A DNA stretch of 64,000 nt from Hydrogenophilaceae bacterium (GTDB lineage Bacteria > Pseudomonadota > Gammaproteobacteria > Burkholderiales > Thiobacillaceae). The stretch covers positions 1 through 64,000 of the forward strand of contig JANJWO010000006.1 of the NCBI GenBank assembly GCA_024709485.1, written 5' to 3'. Position 1 is the stretch's first letter. Each line of letters opens with the position of its first letter. This document shows, piece after piece, positions 47,200-57,646 of the stretch. The notes under the pieces were generated by a model, which was not told the origin of the DNA, did not search any database, and saw only the letters and a list, made by a program, of their open reading frames with translations. A program made the position numbers and the translations under genes.

Positions 47200-48120
47200 T
47201 CAATCAGTTAGGCACGCGCCGGGGGCGATTTTCACCCCCGCCAGGAAGGCCTCGGCGTCCATGCGGCGGGCGCCGGCCTTCTGCAGTTCGGCGAGCCGCA
47301 GCGCGCCTTCGCCACAAGCCACGACCAGCTGTCCGGCGGCCGCCTGCAGCACTTCGCCGGGGCGGCCGGTGCCGGGCACGGCTTCGGCCTGCCAGATCTT
47401 CAGCGGCACGCCGTCGAACTCGGTCCACGCGCCGGGCACCGGATTGAAGGCGCGGACCTTGCGCGCCAGCACCGCGGCCGGCAGCGACCAGTCCAGCCGC
47501 GCCTCCTCCTTGGCAAGCTTGGCGGCATAGGTGACGCCTTGCTGGGGCTGCGGCGTCGGCCTCAGTTCGTCCAGCCGGGAGATCGCCTCCACAATGGCCG
47601 CAGCCCCCAGGGCGGCGAGCTTGTCGTGCAGGCTGGCGCCGGTGTCGGCGTCGAGGATGGGCAGGCGCTTTTCCAGCAAGACCGGGCCGGTGTCCAGTCC
47701 AGCCTCCATCTGCATGTTGGCGATGCCGGTTTCGCGGTCGCCCGCCTCGTTGGCGCGCTGGATGGGCGCGGCGCCGCGCCAGCGCGGCAAGAGCGAAGCA
47801 TGGATGTTGAGGCAGCCGCGCGGCGGAATGTCGAGCACCGCCTGCGGCAGAATCAGCCCGTAGGCCGCCACCACCATGGCTTCGGCAGCGGCCTCTCGGA
47901 TCGTCTGATGGCTGGCCGGGTCCTTGAGACTGGCCGGCTGATACACCGGAATACCGTGCTTTTCGGCCTCCTGCTTGACCGGGCTGGGCGTGAGCTTCAT
48001 GCCGCGACCGCTGGGGCGGTCCGGCTGGGTCAGCACCAGGGCAAGCTCATGGCCGGCGCCGATGAGGGCGGCCAGCGCCGCGCGCGCGAATTCCGGCGTG
48101 CCGGCGAAAACCAGTCTCAC
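47200..48120 (-). CDS. fmt: Methionyl-tRNA formyltransferase
   Basis: 306 residues, a normal length. '[17 protein letters not shown]' contains the catalytic His and the SLLP loop, followed by '[17 protein letters not shown]', and the C-terminal OB-fold part starts near residue 205 ('[11 protein letters not shown]'). It formylates initiator Met-tRNA from 10-formyltetrahydrofolate. It lies four bases from def, the enzyme that later removes the formyl group. Confidence 0.97.
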   Translation of the reverse strand: MRLVFAGTPEFARAALAALIGAGHELALVLTQPDRPSGRGMKLTPSPVKQEAEKHGIPVYQPASLKDPASHQTIREAAAEAMVVAAYGLILPQAVLDIPPRGCLNIHASLLPRWRGAAPIQRANEAGDRETGIANMQMEAGLDTGPVLLEKRLPILDADTGASLHDKLAALGAAAIVEAISRLDELRPTPQPQQGVTYAAKLAKEEARLDWSLPAAVLARKVRAFNPVPGAWTEFDGVPLKIWQAEAVPGTGRPGEVLQAAAGQLVVACGEGALRLAELQKAGARRMDAEAFLAGVKIAPGACLTD

Positions 48121-48124
48121 GCGA

Positions 48125-48658
48125 TTACAGCACCGGCTGGCGCTCGGCCGGGGCCTGCTTGTGCTCGCGCTCCTGCTTGACGAGCTTGGTCTTGATGCGC
48201 ACCTGCTTGAGGCGCGAGAGATACTCGACGAAGACGCGGCCCATGAGGTGGTCCATCTCGTGCTGCACGCACACCGCCAGCAGGCCGTCGGCGTCGAATT
48301 CGTAGGGCCGGCCGTCGCGGTTCAGGGCGCGCACGCGGATCTTTTCGGCGCGATGCACCTTGTCGTAGATGCCGGGCACCGACAGGCAGCCCTCTTCCCA
48401 TTCGATGTCGCCGGATTTGGAAACGATCTCCGGGTTGATCAGCACCCTGAGCTCGCTTTTGTTCTCGGAGATGTCGATGACGATGACGCGCTCGTGCACA
48501 TTGACCTGGGTTGCCGCCAGGCCGATGCCGGGCGCGGCGTACATGGTCTCGGCCATGTCGTCGACCAGCTTGCGGATGCGTTCGTCCACCGCCGGCACCG
48601 GCTTGGCCACGGTGTGCAGGCGGGGGTCGGGGTAGCGCAAAATGTTAAGCTTGGCCAT
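48125..48658 (-). CDS. def: Peptide deformylase
   Basis: 177 residues with the three family motifs: 'GIGLAATQV', 'EGCLSVPG' (Cys metal ligand) and 'HEMDHL' (the two His ligands and catalytic Glu). The C-terminal tail is Lys/Arg-rich and slightly long. It removes formyl from new proteins. It begins the def-fmt pair and is divergent from the LysM gene. Confidence 0.97.
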   Translation of the reverse strand: MAKLNILRYPDPRLHTVAKPVPAVDERIRKLVDDMAETMYAAPGIGLAATQVNVHERVIVIDISENKSELRVLINPEIVSKSGDIEWEEGCLSVPGIYDKVHRAEKIRVRALNRDGRPYEFDADGLLAVCVQHEMDHLMGRVFVEYLSRLKQVRIKTKLVKQEREHKQAPAERQPVL

Positions 48659-48769
48659 AAACTCGTGTGTTTCCAGGGGCTTGGTCGCGGGCGTTCAGGA
48701 AAAATATGAGCATGTGCTAAATTCCTGTCGCGATTGTCCGTAAACGCAACAGTAGCTTCTCCAAGAAAA

Positions 48770-48784
48770 TTAGACAAGGTCTAA
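48770..48784 (+). promoter_or_regulatory. Small hairpin around the ribosome site of the LysM gene
   Basis: TTAGAC and GTCTAA are exact inverted hexamers around AAG, ending 2 bases before the ATG. The AAGG that would bind 16S rRNA lies in and beside the loop. It could limit translation or be an operator half-site pair. Confidence 0.3.
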
Positions 48785-48786
48785 AC

Positions 48787-49989
48787 ATGCGCAAACTGCT
48801 GTCCGCCCTGACTTTATCCGTCTTCGCCCTGTCCGCGCCTGCGTGGGCGGACACCCTGGCGCTCCAGGAAAACGCCCCGGACAAGTATGTGGTCGTCAAG
48901 GGCGACACCTTGTGGGACATTTCCGGCAAGTTCCTGACCCAGCCCTGGCGCTGGCCGGAAATCTGGCAGCTCAACAAGGACAGCATCAAGAATCCGCACT
49001 GGATCTATCCCGGCGACACGGTCGTGCTCGACCGCAGCGGCGCCGAACCCAGGCTGCGCCTGCTCAAGGGCGACGGCCATGGCCTCGCCAGCGTCAGGCT
49101 CTCGCCCGGCGTGCGCGAGGAAAAAATCGAGAGCGGCGCCATCCAGACCATTCCCATTTCCGCGATTCACGCCTTCCTGTCGCAGCCGCGCGTGGTTTCC
49201 GCGGGCGCCATGGACGACGCGCCCTTCATCCTCGGCAGCAATGACGAGCGCGTGATCTTCGCACGGGGCGACAGCGCCTACGCCACCGGCGGCCCCGCCG
49301 GCGCCACGCGCTGGAACATCCTGCGCCCGGGCAAGGCATTGAAGGATCCGGAAAGCGGCGAAGTGCTGGGCTACGAAGTCGAATACATCGGCGACGCCAA
49401 GACGGTCGCGCCCGGCGCGCCGCAAAAAATCCTCATCACCCGCACCGCCCAGGAGGCGCTGGCCAAGGACAAGCTGCTTCCCGCCGTGGACAGCGACACC
49501 TTCGAGTACGTGCCGCGCGCGCCCGAATCCGACATCAACGGCCGCATCATCTCGGCCTACGGCGGCGTCTCCGACACCGGCCGCTACCAGACCGTCGTGC
49601 TCAACCGCGGCAGCAGCCATGGCCTCGCGCTCGGACACGTGCTGGCCATCTACCGTACCGGCAACACCGTCGCGCTCAGCGCCGCCGAGCGGGAAAAAAT
49701 GACCTGGCTCGCCGCGCGCAACAGCAGCGTGCCCGATGGCGGCGCTTGGCTATACAGCGACGTGCGCTGCCTCAAGGACGCCGACAGCAAGCTCACCTAC
49801 GACCAGACCGCGGACCTCAAGGCCGTGACGCGCGTGGGCTGCCTGGAACACGACGAAAACAAGATCAAGCTGCCGGATGCGCGCACCGGCCTGGTCATGG
49901 TCTACCGCGTGTTCGACAAGGTTGCCTATGCGCTGGTGATGCAGTCGGACGGGCCGGTATTCCTGCTGGATTCGGTGAAGAACCCGTAA
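48787..49989 (+). CDS. Exported LysM-domain protein
   Basis: 400 residues. The signal peptide ends near 'SAPAWA|DTL'. A LysM domain follows ('YVVVKGDTLWDISGKFLTQPWRWPEIWQ', split at the usual GDTLW core) and ends near 'GDTVVL'. The remaining 300 residues are beta-rich with no known domain. It would bind peptidoglycan. It is the standard gene upstream of dprA-smg-topA in betaproteobacteria, and a terminator after it may separate the transcripts. Confidence 0.88.
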   Translation: MRKLLSALTLSVFALSAPAWADTLALQENAPDKYVVVKGDTLWDISGKFLTQPWRWPEIWQLNKDSIKNPHWIYPGDTVVLDRSGAEPRLRLLKGDGHGLASVRLSPGVREEKIESGAIQTIPISAIHAFLSQPRVVSAGAMDDAPFILGSNDERVIFARGDSAYATGGPAGATRWNILRPGKALKDPESGEVLGYEVEYIGDAKTVAPGAPQKILITRTAQEALAKDKLLPAVDSDTFEYVPRAPESDINGRIISAYGGVSDTGRYQTVVLNRGSSHGLALGHVLAIYRTGNTVALSAAEREKMTWLAARNSSVPDGGAWLYSDVRCLKDADSKLTYDQTADLKAVTRVGCLEHDENKIKLPDARTGLVMVYRVFDKVAYALVMQSDGPVFLLDSVKNP

Positions 49990-50031
49990 TCCGGGCAATG
50001 ACCGGGGATTCCGCCACCAAGGCGTAAGCTC

Positions 50032-50057
50032 AAGCCGCCCACCGGGGCGGCTTTTTT
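50032..50057 (+). terminator. Intrinsic terminator after the LysM gene
   Basis: A stem AGCCGCCC / GGGCGGCT with an ACCG loop is followed by TTTTTT. It ends 27 bp before the next ATG. Confidence 0.88.
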
Positions 50058-50083
50058 CGGCCCCCAACCACTCGGAGGAGAAC

Positions 50084-50416
50084 ATGACCCAAGACCTGCA
50101 AAAAGCCCGCGACCTCACCCAGATCGTTTATTTCCTTTACGCCGCTTCCGTCTTTGCCGGGATCACCGCCCTCATCGCCATCATCATCAACTACCTGAAG
50201 CAGGACGCGGTCGCCGGCACCTGGCTGGAAAGCCATTTCCGCTGGCAGATGCGCACCTTCTGGTTCACGCTGTTGTGGTGCGCCGTCGGCTGGCTCACGT
50301 TCATCGTCGGCATCGGCTTCCTTGTCTGGGGCGTCGCCGGCATCTGGGCGATCTACCGCATCGTCAAGGGCATGCTGAATTTCTACGACAACAAGCCCAT
50401 GTACCAGAACGCCTGA
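50084..50416 (+). CDS. Small DUF4870-like membrane protein
   Basis: 110 residues with three hydrophobic helices (about 15-38, 55-72 and 75-95). The order 'IVYFLYAASVFAGITALIAI', 'HFRWQMRTFWFTLLWC' and 'VWGVAGIWAIYRIVKGM' matches the DUF4870/COG3671 small integral membrane family, whose role is unknown. GGAGGAG precedes the ATG. dprA starts 5 bp after its stop. Confidence 0.8.
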   Translation: MTQDLQKARDLTQIVYFLYAASVFAGITALIAIIINYLKQDAVAGTWLESHFRWQMRTFWFTLLWCAVGWLTFIVGIGFLVWGVAGIWAIYRIVKGMLNFYDNKPMYQNA

Positions 50417-50421
50417 GCGCC

Positions 50422-51489
50422 ATGCAGAACCGCGAGGCCTGGCTCAGGATCGCCACCGTTCCCGGCATCGGCGATGGCGCCCAGCGCCGGCTGCTCGAGG
50501 CGTTCGGCTCGCCCGAAGCCGCGCTCGCGGCTTCGCGCACGCAGCTTGCCGACTGTTTGGGCGCACGGCAGCTCGAGGCGCTCAAGGCCGGTCCGGATCC
50601 CGCCGGCCTGGCGCAAACCCTGACCTGGCTCGATGCGCCCGGCCATCATCTCGTCACCTGGCTGGATGCGGACTATCCCGCGCAATTGCGCGAAACGGCC
50701 GACCCGCCCGCGCTGCTCTACGCCAAGGGCCGGCGCGAGCTGCTGGCGCAGAACTGCATCGCCATCGTCGGCAGCCGCAATGCCACCGCGCAGGGCGCGG
50801 CCAATGCCGAGGCCTTCGCGCAGGTTCTTTCCGACGCCGGCATCACCATCGTCAGCGGGCTGGCGCTGGGCATCGACGCCGCCGCCCACCGCGGCGGCCT
50901 CAAGGGCATCGGCTCCACCATCGCCGTGGTCGGCACCGGGCTCGACCGCGTCTACCCGGCGCGCAACAAGGCGCTGGCGCACGAAATCGCGGAGCAGGGC
51001 CTGCTGCTGTCGGAGTTTCAGCTGGGCGCGATTTCCGCGCCGGGCCACTTTCCCAGGCGCAACCGCATCATCTCCGGGCTGTCGCACGCCGTGCTGGTGG
51101 TGGAGGCGGCGCTCAACTCCGGCTCGCTCATCACCGCCAAACTGGCGCTGGAGCAGGGGCGCGAAGTCATGGCCGTGCCCGGTTCCATCCACTCGCCGCT
51201 GTCCAAGGGCTGCCATGCCCTCATCAAGCAGGGCGCCAAGCTGGTGGAATCGGCGCAGGACATCGCGGAAGAACTGGCCTGGCCGGTTGCGCCCCCGGCC
51301 TTGCGCGCCCCCGCACCGGCCGAGCTTGACCCGCTTTTGCAGCACCTCGGCTTCGATCCGGCCAGCCTGGACCAGCTGGCCGAACGCAGCGGGTTGACGG
51401 TGGAAGCGCTTTCGGCGAAGCTGTTGACGCTCGAACTGGAGGGCCTGGTAACCCAGCTCCCCGGCGGGCGCTATCAACGACTGGCGTGA
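50422..51489 (+). CDS. dprA: DNA-processing protein A
   Basis: 355 residues from the ATG at 50422. An N-terminal SAM-like helical domain precedes the Rossmann core: 'IAIVGSRNAT', 'IVSGLALGIDAAAHRGGL', 'VVGTGLDRVYPARN', 'LSEFQLG', 'FPRRNRIISGLS'. A C-terminal winged helix ends the protein ('LDQLAERSGLTVEALSAKL'). DprA loads RecA on incoming single-stranded DNA in natural transformation. It stands in the usual dprA-smg-topA run but is separated from smg by a GA-rich inverted repeat. Confidence 0.96.
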   Translation: MQNREAWLRIATVPGIGDGAQRRLLEAFGSPEAALAASRTQLADCLGARQLEALKAGPDPAGLAQTLTWLDAPGHHLVTWLDADYPAQLRETADPPALLYAKGRRELLAQNCIAIVGSRNATAQGAANAEAFAQVLSDAGITIVSGLALGIDAAAHRGGLKGIGSTIAVVGTGLDRVYPARNKALAHEIAEQGLLLSEFQLGAISAPGHFPRRNRIISGLSHAVLVVEAALNSGSLITAKLALEQGREVMAVPGSIHSPLSKGCHALIKQGAKLVESAQDIAEELAWPVAPPALRAPAPAELDPLLQHLGFDPASLDQLAERSGLTVEALSAKLLTLELEGLVTQLPGGRYQRLA

Positions 51490-51492
51490 AAT

Positions 51493-51576
51493 GCGTGAGG
51501 CGTAAGGCGTGAGGCGTAAGGAAAAAGTGCGAAGCTGCTGCTTTTTACGACTCACCCCTCACTCCTCACCCCTGAC
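51493..51576. repeat. GA-rich inverted repeat with short tandem units (dprA-smg gap)
   Basis: The left arm repeats GTGAGGCGTAAG about twice. The right arm ('ACTCACCCCTCACTCCTCAC' then CCCTGAC) is its rough complement, and an AAAAAG/CTTTTT pair closes the inner stem. It fills the 94-bp gap between dprA and smg and resembles the other four elements in style, but not in exact sequence. Confidence 0.55.
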
Positions 51577-51583
51577 TGATTAA

Positions 51584-52027
51584 ATGCTCGACATCCTGGT
51601 TTATTTGTACGAAAGCTACCGCATGGCCGAACTGGCGCCCGACCGCGACGCCCTGGAAAAAAGGCTGTTTGCCGCCGGCTTCGACGCGCCCTCGGTGAAG
51701 GAGGCGCTGGACTGGTTCGGCCGCATGACGGCTTCGGAGGCGCATCCGCGCCTCGCCGAAATCGCGCATTTCCGCCACTACGCGCGCGAGGAGCTGGACA
51801 AGCTGGATGAAGACTGCCGCGCCAGCCTGCGCTTTCTGGAAGAGGCGCAGATCCTCGATGCCGAATCGCGCGAATGGGTGATCAACGGACTGATGCACCT
51901 GACCGACGGCGACATCGGCCCCGAGCAGGTGCGCTGGATGAGCCTGGTGGTGCTGTGGAGCCGCGGCTACATCGAGCACTTCACCTTCCTGGAAGAATTG
52001 CTGCTCAGCGAGGCCACGCTGCATTAA
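51584..52027 (+). CDS. smg: Smg family protein (DUF494)
   Basis: 147 residues, a normal length. Family blocks: 'MLDILVYLYESYRMAEL', 'LEKRLFAAGFDAPSVKEALDWF', 'CRASLRFLEEAQILDAESREWVI' and 'VLWSRGYIEHFTFLEELLL'. Smg always sits between dprA and topA. Function unknown. topA begins at the base after its stop. Confidence 0.95.
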   Translation: MLDILVYLYESYRMAELAPDRDALEKRLFAAGFDAPSVKEALDWFGRMTASEAHPRLAEIAHFRHYAREELDKLDEDCRASLRFLEEAQILDAESREWVINGLMHLTDGDIGPEQVRWMSLVVLWSRGYIEHFTFLEELLLSEATLH

Positions 52028-54505
<2,478 letters not shown>

Positions 54506-54520
54506 ACCGAAAAAGCCTCA

Positions 54521-54594
54521 ACACCGAGGCAACAGCGGAAGCAGAGAAAATCTCTTTAAAATGCTTCCGCTGTTACCTCTGCTTCCCCTGTGTC
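54521..54594. repeat. GA-rich inverted repeat (family A) in the topA-trhO gap
   Basis: AGGCAACAGCGGAAGC (left) pairs with GCTTCCGCTGTTACCT (right) with one mismatch over 16 bp. The rest of the arms ('ACACCG', 'CTGCTTCCCCTGTGT') continue the pattern. The right arm is close to that of the element beside the rho array. Confidence 0.6.
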
Positions 54595-54601
54595 ATAAGA
54601 C

Positions 54602-55549
54602 GTGTCCGTACTCAACATCTCCGCCTACAAGTTCGTCACCCTCGACGACCGCGAAGACCTGCGCGCGCGCCTGCAGGCGCAATGCGGCGCGCGCGGGCTC
54701 AAGGGCACCATCCTGCTCGCGCCCGAAGGCATCAACCTGTTTCTTGCCGGCGCGGCCGACACCATTCGCGGCTTCATGGACTGGCTGCACCAGGATGCGC
54801 GTTTCGCCGACATCCAGGCCAAGGAAAGCTGGTCCTCGTCCGCGCCGTTCAGGAAAATGCGCGTGCGGCTGAAAAAGGAAATCATCACCATGAAGGTGCC
54901 GGACATCCGCCCCGAGGCGCATCGCGCCGCAACCGTATCGCCGGCCGAATTGAAAGCCTGGCTGGACCGCGGACAGGACGACGCCGGGCGCGAGGTCGTC
55001 ATGGTCGACACGCGCAATGCGTTCGAAGTGGACGCCGGCTCCTTCGTCCATGCCCTGGATTTCGGCATTGAACGCTTTTCGCAATACCCACAGAGAATCG
55101 CCGCGCAGCAGGACGATTTCGCCGGCAAGACCGTGGTCACCTTCTGCACCGGCGGCATCCGCTGCGAAAAGGCGGTCCTGTACATGAACAGCCTGGGCAT
55201 GCGCAACGTCTATCAGCTCGACGGCGGCATTCTCAAGTATTTCGAGGAAGTCGGCGGCGCCCACTGGACGGGCCACTGCACGGTGTTCGACGACCGCCAG
55301 GCCGTCGACCCCGGCCTGGCGCCGGCCCGCGTGCCCATGCCGCACCGCGGACGGCCCCGCCGCTCGCCGGCGCAAAAAAAAACGGGGACCGCGGTCCCCG
55401 TTCATGCTGAAATCCGTCTGCTTATTGCTGCGGAATCAGTTCCACACGGCGGTTCTTGTAACGGCCTTCCTCGGTTTCGTTGTCGGCCACCGGCTGCGAC
55501 TCGCCGTAGCCCTTGGCGGTCAGGCGGTCGGCGGCAACACCCTTGCTGA
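54602..55549 (+). CDS. trhO: TrhO-type rhodanese-like tRNA hydroxylase, with odd C-terminus
   Basis: 315 residues from the GTG at 54602. The N-terminal UPF0176 domain is typical ('GTILLAPEGINLFLAG', 'KMRVRLKKEIITM'). The rhodanese domain has the active loop 'FCTGGIRCEKA' and 'VYQLDGGILKYFEE'. It makes 5-hydroxyuridine in tRNA. After 'HCTVFDDRQAVDPGLA' the family normally has a Cys-rich end or a stop. Here the frame runs through the A9 tract and hairpin of the ompA terminator and 128 bp into ompA antisense. That last 60 residues is unlikely to be ancestral. Confidence 0.85.
   Translation: MSVLNISAYKFVTLDDREDLRARLQAQCGARGLKGTILLAPEGINLFLAGAADTIRGFMDWLHQDARFADIQAKESWSSSAPFRKMRVRLKKEIITMKVPDIRPEAHRAATVSPAELKAWLDRGQDDAGREVVMVDTRNAFEVDAGSFVHALDFGIERFSQYPQRIAAQQDDFAGKTVVTFCTGGIRCEKAVLYMNSLGMRNVYQLDGGILKYFEEVGGAHWTGHCTVFDDRQAVDPGLAPARVPMPHRGRPRRSPAQKKTGTAVPVHAEIRLLIAAESVPHGGSCNGLPRFRCRPPAATRRSPWRSGGRRQHPC
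55374..55400 (-). terminator. Intrinsic terminator of the OmpA gene
   Basis: On the minus strand a perfect palindrome CGGGGACCGCGGTCCCCG is followed by nine T. It lies 22 bp after the OmpA stop and inside the 3' end of the trhO reading frame. Confidence 0.88.
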
Positions 55550-56255
55550 CCAGATAGTCGCGCACGGCATTGGCGCGGCGCTCGGACAGTTTCATGTTGT
55601 AGTCGTCGCTGGCCCGGGCGTCGGTATGACCCGCCACCTCGACCTTCACGTTGCCCCACTCCTTGAGCGTGGCCGCCATCTGATCCAGGGTTGCCATGGC
55701 TTCGGGCCGCAGCGTCGCCTGGTCGTTGTCGAAGTTCACGCCTTCCAGAACCAGCTTCTTGGGCGCAGCGGCAGCGGGCGCGGGCGGCGGCGGGCAGCCG
55801 TCGGCGGTCTTGGCATAAACCGTCGGGCACTTGTCCACGCCATCGACCAGACCGTCGCCATCGCTGTCCAGTTCGCAGCCATTGGCATCAACCTTGCGGC
55901 CGGCGGGGGTGTTGGGGCACTTGTCCAGGCCGTCGACCACGCCGTCGCCATCGCTGTCCAGCTCGCAGCCGTTGGCGTCAACCTTGCGGCCGGCGGGGGT
56001 GTTGGGGCACTTGTCCTTGTCGTCGGTCACACCGTCGCGGTCGCTGTCCTTGGGCGGGACGTCCTTGCAGGGAGCGCCGAACAACTGCTGGCCGGGGCAG
56101 CCGATGGTCTTGAAGAGCTCGTAACCGACGGTCTTGCCGGTCGGGCTGGCCGCGTTCGAGGGATCGTAATAACCCTCCTGCGCCTGCGCGCCCACCGCGC
56201 CCACGGAAATGAGCGCGGCGCCCATGAGTTGGATGACGAGACGTTTTGTTTGCAT
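55422..56255 (-). CDS. OmpA-family protein with thrombospondin type-3 repeats
   Basis: 277 residues. The signal peptide ends near 'VGAQA|QEG'. Next come two and a half Ca-binding type-3 repeats ('DSDRDGVTDDKDKCPNTPAG', 'DSDGDGVVDGLDKCPNTPAG', 'DSDGDGLVDGVDKCP'), a short Pro/Ala linker, and a C-terminal OmpA domain that binds peptidoglycan ('VNFDNDQATL', 'VEVAGHTDARASDDYNMKLSE', 'YKNRRVELI'). There is no N-terminal barrel domain. AGAGGAG precedes the ATG, and a TACAAT box is about 55 bp upstream. The gene is strongly terminated, which suggests high expression. Confidence 0.93.
   Translation of the reverse strand: MQTKRLVIQLMGAALISVGAVGAQAQEGYYDPSNAASPTGKTVGYELFKTIGCPGQQLFGAPCKDVPPKDSDRDGVTDDKDKCPNTPAGRKVDANGCELDSDGDGVVDGLDKCPNTPAGRKVDANGCELDSDGDGLVDGVDKCPTVYAKTADGCPPPPAPAAAAPKKLVLEGVNFDNDQATLRPEAMATLDQMAATLKEWGNVKVEVAGHTDARASDDYNMKLSERRANAVRDYLVSKGVAADRLTAKGYGESQPVADNETEEGRYKNRRVELIPQQ
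55831..56050 (-). repeat. 90-bp tandem repeat coding the thrombospondin type-3 units
   Basis: Two full 90-bp units (55831-55920, 55921-56010) and a partial third are nearly identical at the DNA level, matching a 30-residue protein repeat. Such arrays can gain or lose units by slippage or recombination. Confidence 0.8.
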
Positions 56256-56546
56256 TTTTAACTCCTCTGAGTAGGTTGATCCAACATGAATGACTCAATC
56301 AAACTTATTGTACACATGGCGAAGAAGAACCGGCCGCCAAAATCCGGATTCCTTAGTTTAGACTGGCAAAACATCCGGCATGTTTACAGGCTGTTTGATA
56401 TTTATAGATAATTTCTCGAAATTTTTCCCGGTTTATCCGCACGCCCGACAAAAATTTGTCGGACCGCGGCTGCCCTTGAAAGCTCCACCCCCAATTGCCA
56501 TGGATTCACTTTTCCGTTGTCCGCGCGGCAAGCGCTCCGTGCTGCC

Positions 56547-56921
56547 ATGAGCCAAGCAAAAAAACTTCTCCTCGTCATGGAGGCGGGCGGCTACGGCAAC
56601 CTGCAGCCGCTGTTCGAAGAGCTGGGTTTCGAAGCCGTCATCGAAACCTCCGCGCGGCGCGGCATGAGCCGCCTTAAAAACTGGCGGCCCGATGTCGTGG
56701 TGGCGGATTTCTACAAGCGCTATTTCCACGACCGCGTCAGCAACCTGGAATCGCTGCTGGCCGTCGCCACGCGCCACCCCGAGACGCGCATCATCGTCAT
56801 TTACGATCCCTTCCACGCGCCCGACCTGGCGCTTTTGCGGCAGCGCCATCGCATCGATGTCGCGCTGGCGCTGCCCCTGTCGCAGGCCGCGCTTCAACAG
56901 GCCCTGTCGGGCTCGACATAA
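56547..56921 (+). CDS. Degenerate stand-alone receiver-like protein
   Basis: 124 residues from the ATG at 56547. The length and alternating pattern fit a single CheY-like domain: 'KKLLLVMEAGG' as strand 1, 'RPDVVVADFYKR' as strand 3 with D54 at the phospho-acceptor place, and 'TRIIVIYDP' as strand 4. However, strand 1 lacks the acidic pair, and the end reads 'ALALPLSQAALQQAL', where the usual KP has become LP. It may be a pseudo-receiver. Its 3' end overlaps the convergent RsuA-type gene by 28 bp. No DNA-binding domain. Function unknown. Confidence 0.6.
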   Translation: MSQAKKLLLVMEAGGYGNLQPLFEELGFEAVIETSARRGMSRLKNWRPDVVVADFYKRYFHDRVSNLESLLAVATRHPETRIIVIYDPFHAPDLALLRQRHRIDVALALPLSQAALQQALSGST

Positions 56922-57583
56922 CACCATTCGCCCGGCGCCAGGTCGGGCGGGAGGGAATACGCGCCCATGCTTTCCCGGTGCAGGGCTGCCACGCGGTTGC
57001 CCGCCGCCGCGACCATGCGCTTGACCTGATGGTATTTGCCGCCGGTCAGGACCAGTTCGAGCGTGTGCGCATCGCGCGCCGTGGCGGCGCGCGCCGCCAC
57101 CGGCTCGGGATCGTCATGCAACACCACTCCCGCGCGCAGCGCCGCCAGCTGTGCCTCCGACAGCGCATGCTTCAGCGTCACCCGATACACCTTGGCGATG
57201 TGTTTTTTGGGCGAGGTGTAGACATGCAAAAACTGCCCGTCATCCGTCAGCAGCAGCAGGCCCGTGGTGTCCTCATCCAGTCTGCCCACGGTCTGCAGGC
57301 CGCGATTGCGCAGCGGCAGCGGCAGCAGGCTCAGCACGCTGGGATGGTGCCTGGGCCTTTGCGAGCATTCGTATCCTGCCGGCTTGTGCAGCATGACATA
57401 GGCCTTTTCGCGGTAGCGCCAATCCTGGCCGTCGACCGCAAACCGCAGATTCTCGGGATTCACGTCGGCATCGGCATCCGTCACCCTTGCCCCCGCGATG
57501 TCAACGCGCCCGGACAGCACGAGCCCGCGGCATTCGCGGCGCGTGCCGAATCCTTGCGACTGGAGCAGCTTGGTCAGATTCAT
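56894..57583 (-). CDS. rsuA: 16S rRNA pseudouridine(516) synthase
   Basis: 229 residues. An N-terminal S4 domain ('KLLQSQGFGTRRECRGLVLSG') is followed by the synthase domain with the catalytic Asp in 'TVGRLDEDTTGLLLLTDDG', and 'KVYRVTL', 'LTGGKYHQVKRMVAAAGNRV'. RsuA-like enzymes modify U516 of 16S rRNA. It could be another RsuA/RluE-group member, but the small size and S4 domain favour RsuA. Confidence 0.9.
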   Translation of the reverse strand: MNLTKLLQSQGFGTRRECRGLVLSGRVDIAGARVTDADADVNPENLRFAVDGQDWRYREKAYVMLHKPAGYECSQRPRHHPSVLSLLPLPLRNRGLQTVGRLDEDTTGLLLLTDDGQFLHVYTSPKKHIAKVYRVTLKHALSEAQLAALRAGVVLHDDPEPVAARAATARDAHTLELVLTGGKYHQVKRMVAAAGNRVAALHRESMGAYSLPPDLAPGEWCYVEPDRAC

Positions 57584-57646
57584 GTGGCGATTTTACCTGC
57601 CGGCGCCGCAAGTTTCCGCCGGCCGCCGCATCCGGCCGCAACGAGA

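Noticed and set aside
55422-56255. Tandem repeats in the OmpA-family gene as a CRISPR or minisatellite outside a gene
   Set aside because: They code for calcium-binding type-3 repeats in frame.
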